Shown piece by piece: positions 6,757 through 8,585 of a stretch of 8,585 bases of DNA. Under the pieces are notes generated by a model. The model was not told where the DNA came from and did not search any database. It was given only the letters and a program-made list of their open reading frames with translations. The stretch lies in assembly GCA_945873015.1 (NCBI GenBank), contig CAMCBY010000147.1, positions 1 through 8,585 on the forward strand, written 5' to 3'. Numbering within the stretch: the stretch's first letter is position 1; each line of letters starts with the position of its first letter. The stretch comes from Klebsiella pneumoniae. Its GTDB lineage: Bacteria > Pseudomonadota > Gammaproteobacteria > Ga0077536. Position numbers and translations under genes: made by a program.

Positions 6757-6794
6757 GGGTAGGAACGTGCGAAAATTTTTGCACGTTCATGCTC
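6757..6794. repeat. Near-perfect palindrome, possible diverged fourth REP-like unit and terminator
   Basis: A 24-base near-palindrome at 6764-6787 (AACGTGCGAAAA, then TTTTTGCACGTT) begins 19 bases after the DszC-like stop. Its flanks and core resemble the three units at 991-1131: GTAGG before, GTGCGAA inside, and GTTCATGC matching ATTCGTGC after. It may be a diverged member of the same family. The A/T run in the middle lets it form a hairpin but leaves no T tract beyond the stem, so terminator activity is uncertain. Confidence 0.45.
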
Positions 6795-6896
6795 GCAAGG
6801 TTCTCATCAACGCTGCGTACAGCCGTGCCACCGCGAGTCCTGGGTTTGTAGTCCTGGCGACATCACCGTCAGCGCTCGCAATATTGAGTATGCTGG

Positions 6897-6922
6897 GCCG
6901 CGCGCGGCAGCACGAGCGCTCG
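6897..6922. other. Two adjacent perfect palindromes upstream of the SMR gene
   Basis: GCCGCGCGCGGC (6897-6908) and CGAGCGCTCG (6913-6922) are perfect palindromes four bases apart, about 90 bases before the transporter start. They could be regulator sites or leader hairpins. In GC-rich DNA such CG-only palindromes also arise by chance. No riboswitch fold was recognised around them. Confidence 0.2.
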
Positions 6923-7013
6923 CGACGCGGCTCAACGCCATCACATCGGGAGCTAGCGCCGCGCGTTTTGTTCGAGGTCTGAACTCTCAACACGCACAGC
7001 GCGGAGCACGGCC

Positions 7014-7343
7014 ATGTCATGGGCTTATCTGATACTCGCCATCCTGTTTGAAGTGAGCGGCACCACCGCCATGAAACTCTCTGACGGCTTCCAGCACCCG
7101 CTGCCGAGTGTCACGGTGTTTGTATGTTATGCACTCAGCATCGGCTTGTTGACGCTTGCAGTGCGGCACATCGATATCAGCGTCGCCTATGCCATCTGGT
7201 CGGCGCTCGGCATGACCTTGATCACGGCCATCGGCATCGTCTGGTTCAAAGAACCGGCGACGCTTGTAAAGTTGCTATCCATTGCCCTCATCATGCTCGG
7301 CGTGGTCGGGCTCAATTTCAGTGAACGATTGAGCGGCGGCTGA
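7014..7343 (+). CDS. Small multidrug resistance (SMR) transporter, EmrE/Qac type
   Basis: This 109-residue protein has four predicted membrane helices, the standard SMR size. SMR proteins work as antiparallel dimers in the inner membrane and exchange protons for toxic cations. The essential membrane glutamate is Glu13 (ILFEVSGTTAMK), equivalent to EmrE Glu14. Tyr59 and Trp62 in VAYAIWSALG match EmrE Tyr60 and Trp63 with the same one-residue offset. The EVSGTTAMKLSDGF sequence follows the EmrE/Qac subtype (EVIGTTxMKxSxGF). The guanidinium exporters Gdx/SugE have a Trp-containing version (EVVWAVGLK), so a role in quaternary ammonium or dye efflux is more likely than guanidine export. GGAG (7003-7006), seven bases before the start, supports the start. 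It stands alone, whereas paired SMR subunits would have a second gene beside it. Confidence 0.93.
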   Translation: MSWAYLILAILFEVSGTTAMKLSDGFQHPLPSVTVFVCYALSIGLLTLAVRHIDISVAYAIWSALGMTLITAIGIVWFKEPATLVKLLSIALIMLGVVGLNFSERLSGG

Positions 7344-7683
7344 CAGCCCAATCCGCTGCGGCCCCGCGTCGCCTTTCCGCCATCGCCGCGCCGGGACAAG
7401 CTTGCGCGCCCTGCGCCGCACCATCCCCCGCCCGGCGCTCTCTCCTGAGCGATTGTCGTTTACCACGCAGGGATATTCGTTTCCGCCAGCCCTGGGGCCA
7501 TCGCCTGCCAGTGAGCGCGAACCATTACCGCTTGGAGCGCCCGTCGATTGATAAGCTTGTCGCCCATGCCCTATCCTTGAAATGGGTGACAAGGGATGAA
7601 GAGCGAACGCGCGCTGCCGGCCGAGACCTGCGTCGTCGACACCCAGCCTGTATCGGACTACGAACTTCTAGGGCAACTAGCTC
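7344..7683. other. Intergenic stretch without a supported gene
   Basis: No terminator is evident after the SMR gene. On the plus strand a frame is free of stops from 7325 to the TGA at 7685-7687, which overlaps the start of the next gene by the sequence ATGA. It has no ATG, is Arg-rich and resembles no family I know, so I do not call it a gene. A possible promoter lies at 7548-7577. Confidence 0.5.
7548..7577 (+). promoter_or_regulatory. Possible sigma-70 promoter for the secreted-protein gene
   Basis: TTGATA (7548-7553, 5 of 6 to the -35 consensus) and TATCCT (7572-7577, 4 of 6 to the -10) are separated by 18 bases. They would start transcription near 7584 and leave a leader of about 100 bases before the gene at 7684. 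Matches of this quality also occur by chance. Confidence 0.28.
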
Positions 7684-8585
7684 ATGAAATCACCACAGTT
7701 TGTTGGTTCGCCCTCACGCCGCTCATGGGCACTGGTGGTCGCGCTGGCCCTCTGCACTGGCACGCAGGCGCATGCCGACGACAACATCGCCTGGGTGGAC
7801 TGGCACACGAAAACGGCGAACGGCGTACTCGGCAGCATCCTGCTTGGTGAAGAGCAGGTGGAAGTCAGTTTTTCCGGCCCCACTTTTCACGTCTTCACGG
7901 ATCTGTTTTCAGAACCTTTGTGGGGCCAGGCAACGACGCTTGCCACCACGTATCAGAGTGCGAGCGTTAAAAATCCTCCGCCTAACAGCGACTCCATCGT
8001 CATTGGCGGCGGCCCTGAGGATCTCAAACTCACGTTCAGTACGCCCTTCAAACCGTTTCTTGCGATTGCCTCACTCGGCCTGACCAATTTCGAGCGCAGC
8101 GTGCTGCTGGTGACAACGATGGATTTCGAGCAGGACTTCGACATCCTGAGCAACGGGCCGAACTTCTACGCCGGCGGCAAGTTCAATGTGTTCGAAAAGC
8201 GTACGGAGGCGTCGTCCTTCCGCCTGCTTGGACGTGAATCGAGCGGTGTCATTGGAATGCGCGGCACGCTGGACGAGATCAACTGGACTTCACCGTTGCG
8301 CGAAGAGGTCGACGGCACCCTGGTCGGCACCTATATGTTCACCGTCGGCGCGAGCTGTGACGGTTATGACATTGGTCCCAACCCGATGACCGCGGCGTCG
8401 GCTGTGCCGAAAGGCTGTACGGCGCTGAACAAAGACCGCGCGTTCCAGCAGCAAGCGACACTGGATGTGCGCGGCACTCTGACCCCTCTCGGCGTCTGGA
8501 CGCAAGGCGACGCGGTGACGGTGGCGGACAACGCGACCCTCAACAACAACGGGGTTTACATCGTCGGCGAACAAAAAACGCTGAC
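7684..8585 (+). CDS. Secreted protein resembling PEP-CTERM-associated surface proteins (3' truncated)
   Basis: The frame is open from the ATG at 7684 to the right edge: 300 codons with no stop, so the end is outside the window. The start is fixed by an in-frame TAG at 7678-7680. A weak AGGG precedes it. Residues 1-31 are a signal peptide with a twin-Arg-containing basic region and a hydrophobic core (ALVVALALCTGTQAHA), cut before DDNIAW. The body contains the order WVDWHTKTANGVLGSILLGEEQVEVSFSG, then PFLAIASLGL, then FDILSNGPNFYAGG, then GVIGMRGTLDEINWTSP and GTYMFTVG. I associate that order with a beta-rich domain of exported PEP-CTERM proteins (from memory of family pattern). Two cysteines (Cys225, Cys244) follow. 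From about residue 257 a Gly/Asn/Thr-rich repeat-like section begins (LDVRGTLTPLGVW, ATLNNNGVYIVG). A sorting tag cannot be seen. Function is unknown, probably envelope or extracellular. Confidence 0.75.
   Translation, partial: MKSPQFVGSPSRRSWALVVALALCTGTQAHADDNIAWVDWHTKTANGVLGSILLGEEQVEVSFSGPTFHVFTDLFSEPLWGQATTLATTYQSASVKNPPPNSDSIVIGGGPEDLKLTFSTPFKPFLAIASLGLTNFERSVLLVTTMDFEQDFDILSNGPNFYAGGKFNVFEKRTEASSFRLLGRESSGVIGMRGTLDEINWTSPLREEVDGTLVGTYMFTVGASCDGYDIGPNPMTAASAVPKGCTALNKDRAFQQQATLDVRGTLTPLGVWTQGDAVTVADNATLNNNGVYIVGEQKTL

Noticed and set aside
6745..7013. Guanidine riboswitch before the SMR gene
   Set aside because: ACGA and ACGG occur at about 6912 and 7008, but they are not in two matched short hairpins as in the guanidine-II class. 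I see neither the guanidine-I nor the guanidine-III pattern. The protein is also of EmrE/Qac rather than Gdx type.
7275..7592. Minus-strand frame of 105 codons overlapping the SMR gene end
   Set aside because: It overlaps the conserved fourth helix of the transporter, and its translation has no recognisable domain.

Overview
The window looks like ordinary chromosome from a GC-rich proteobacterium, most likely a gamma- or betaproteobacterium. The support is an NtrC/sigma-54-style glnK-amtB operon with E. coli-like PII and AmtB proteins, LolA-like and tetratricopeptide envelope proteins, and short REP-like palindromes between genes. I cannot name a genus. There are eight protein-coding genes, two of them cut by the window edges, and I found no tRNA, rRNA, CRISPR array, insertion sequence or prophage.

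Layout from left to right. (1) 3-965 (+) is the C-terminal two thirds of a thiamine-diphosphate enzyme of the acetolactate synthase-like family. (2) 991-1131 holds three REP-like units in alternating orientation between two convergent genes. (3) 1135-1608 (-) encodes a small exported TPR protein. (4) 1719-2117 (+) encodes a SnoaL/NTF2-fold protein, followed by a GC-rich hairpin. (5) 2185-3042 (-) encodes an exported LolA-like protein. (6) 3043-3395 is a regulatory region with a clear sigma-54 promoter, an IHF-like site and two weak NtrC-like sites. (7) 3396-5260 (+) is glnK-amtB, closed by a strong rho-independent terminator. (8) 5485-6744 (+) encodes a DszC/SfnB-like flavoprotein of acyl-CoA dehydrogenase fold. 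(9) 7014-7343 (+) encodes a small multidrug resistance transporter of EmrE/Qac type. (10) 7684 to the right edge (+) is a secreted protein resembling PEP-CTERM-associated surface proteins; it has no stop in the window.

Only glnK and amtB clearly work together. AmtB conducts ammonium across the inner membrane. GlnK blocks it when nitrogen is plentiful and is uridylylated on Tyr51 when nitrogen is short. The promoter architecture implies induction under nitrogen limitation through NtrC. The other genes look like independent units with no evident shared pathway. I did not find a convincing new multi-gene system. The items most worth a second look are the layered nitrogen promoter, the alternating REP-like units with a possible diverged fourth copy, the inverted repeat before the DszC-like gene, and the edge-truncated secreted protein.
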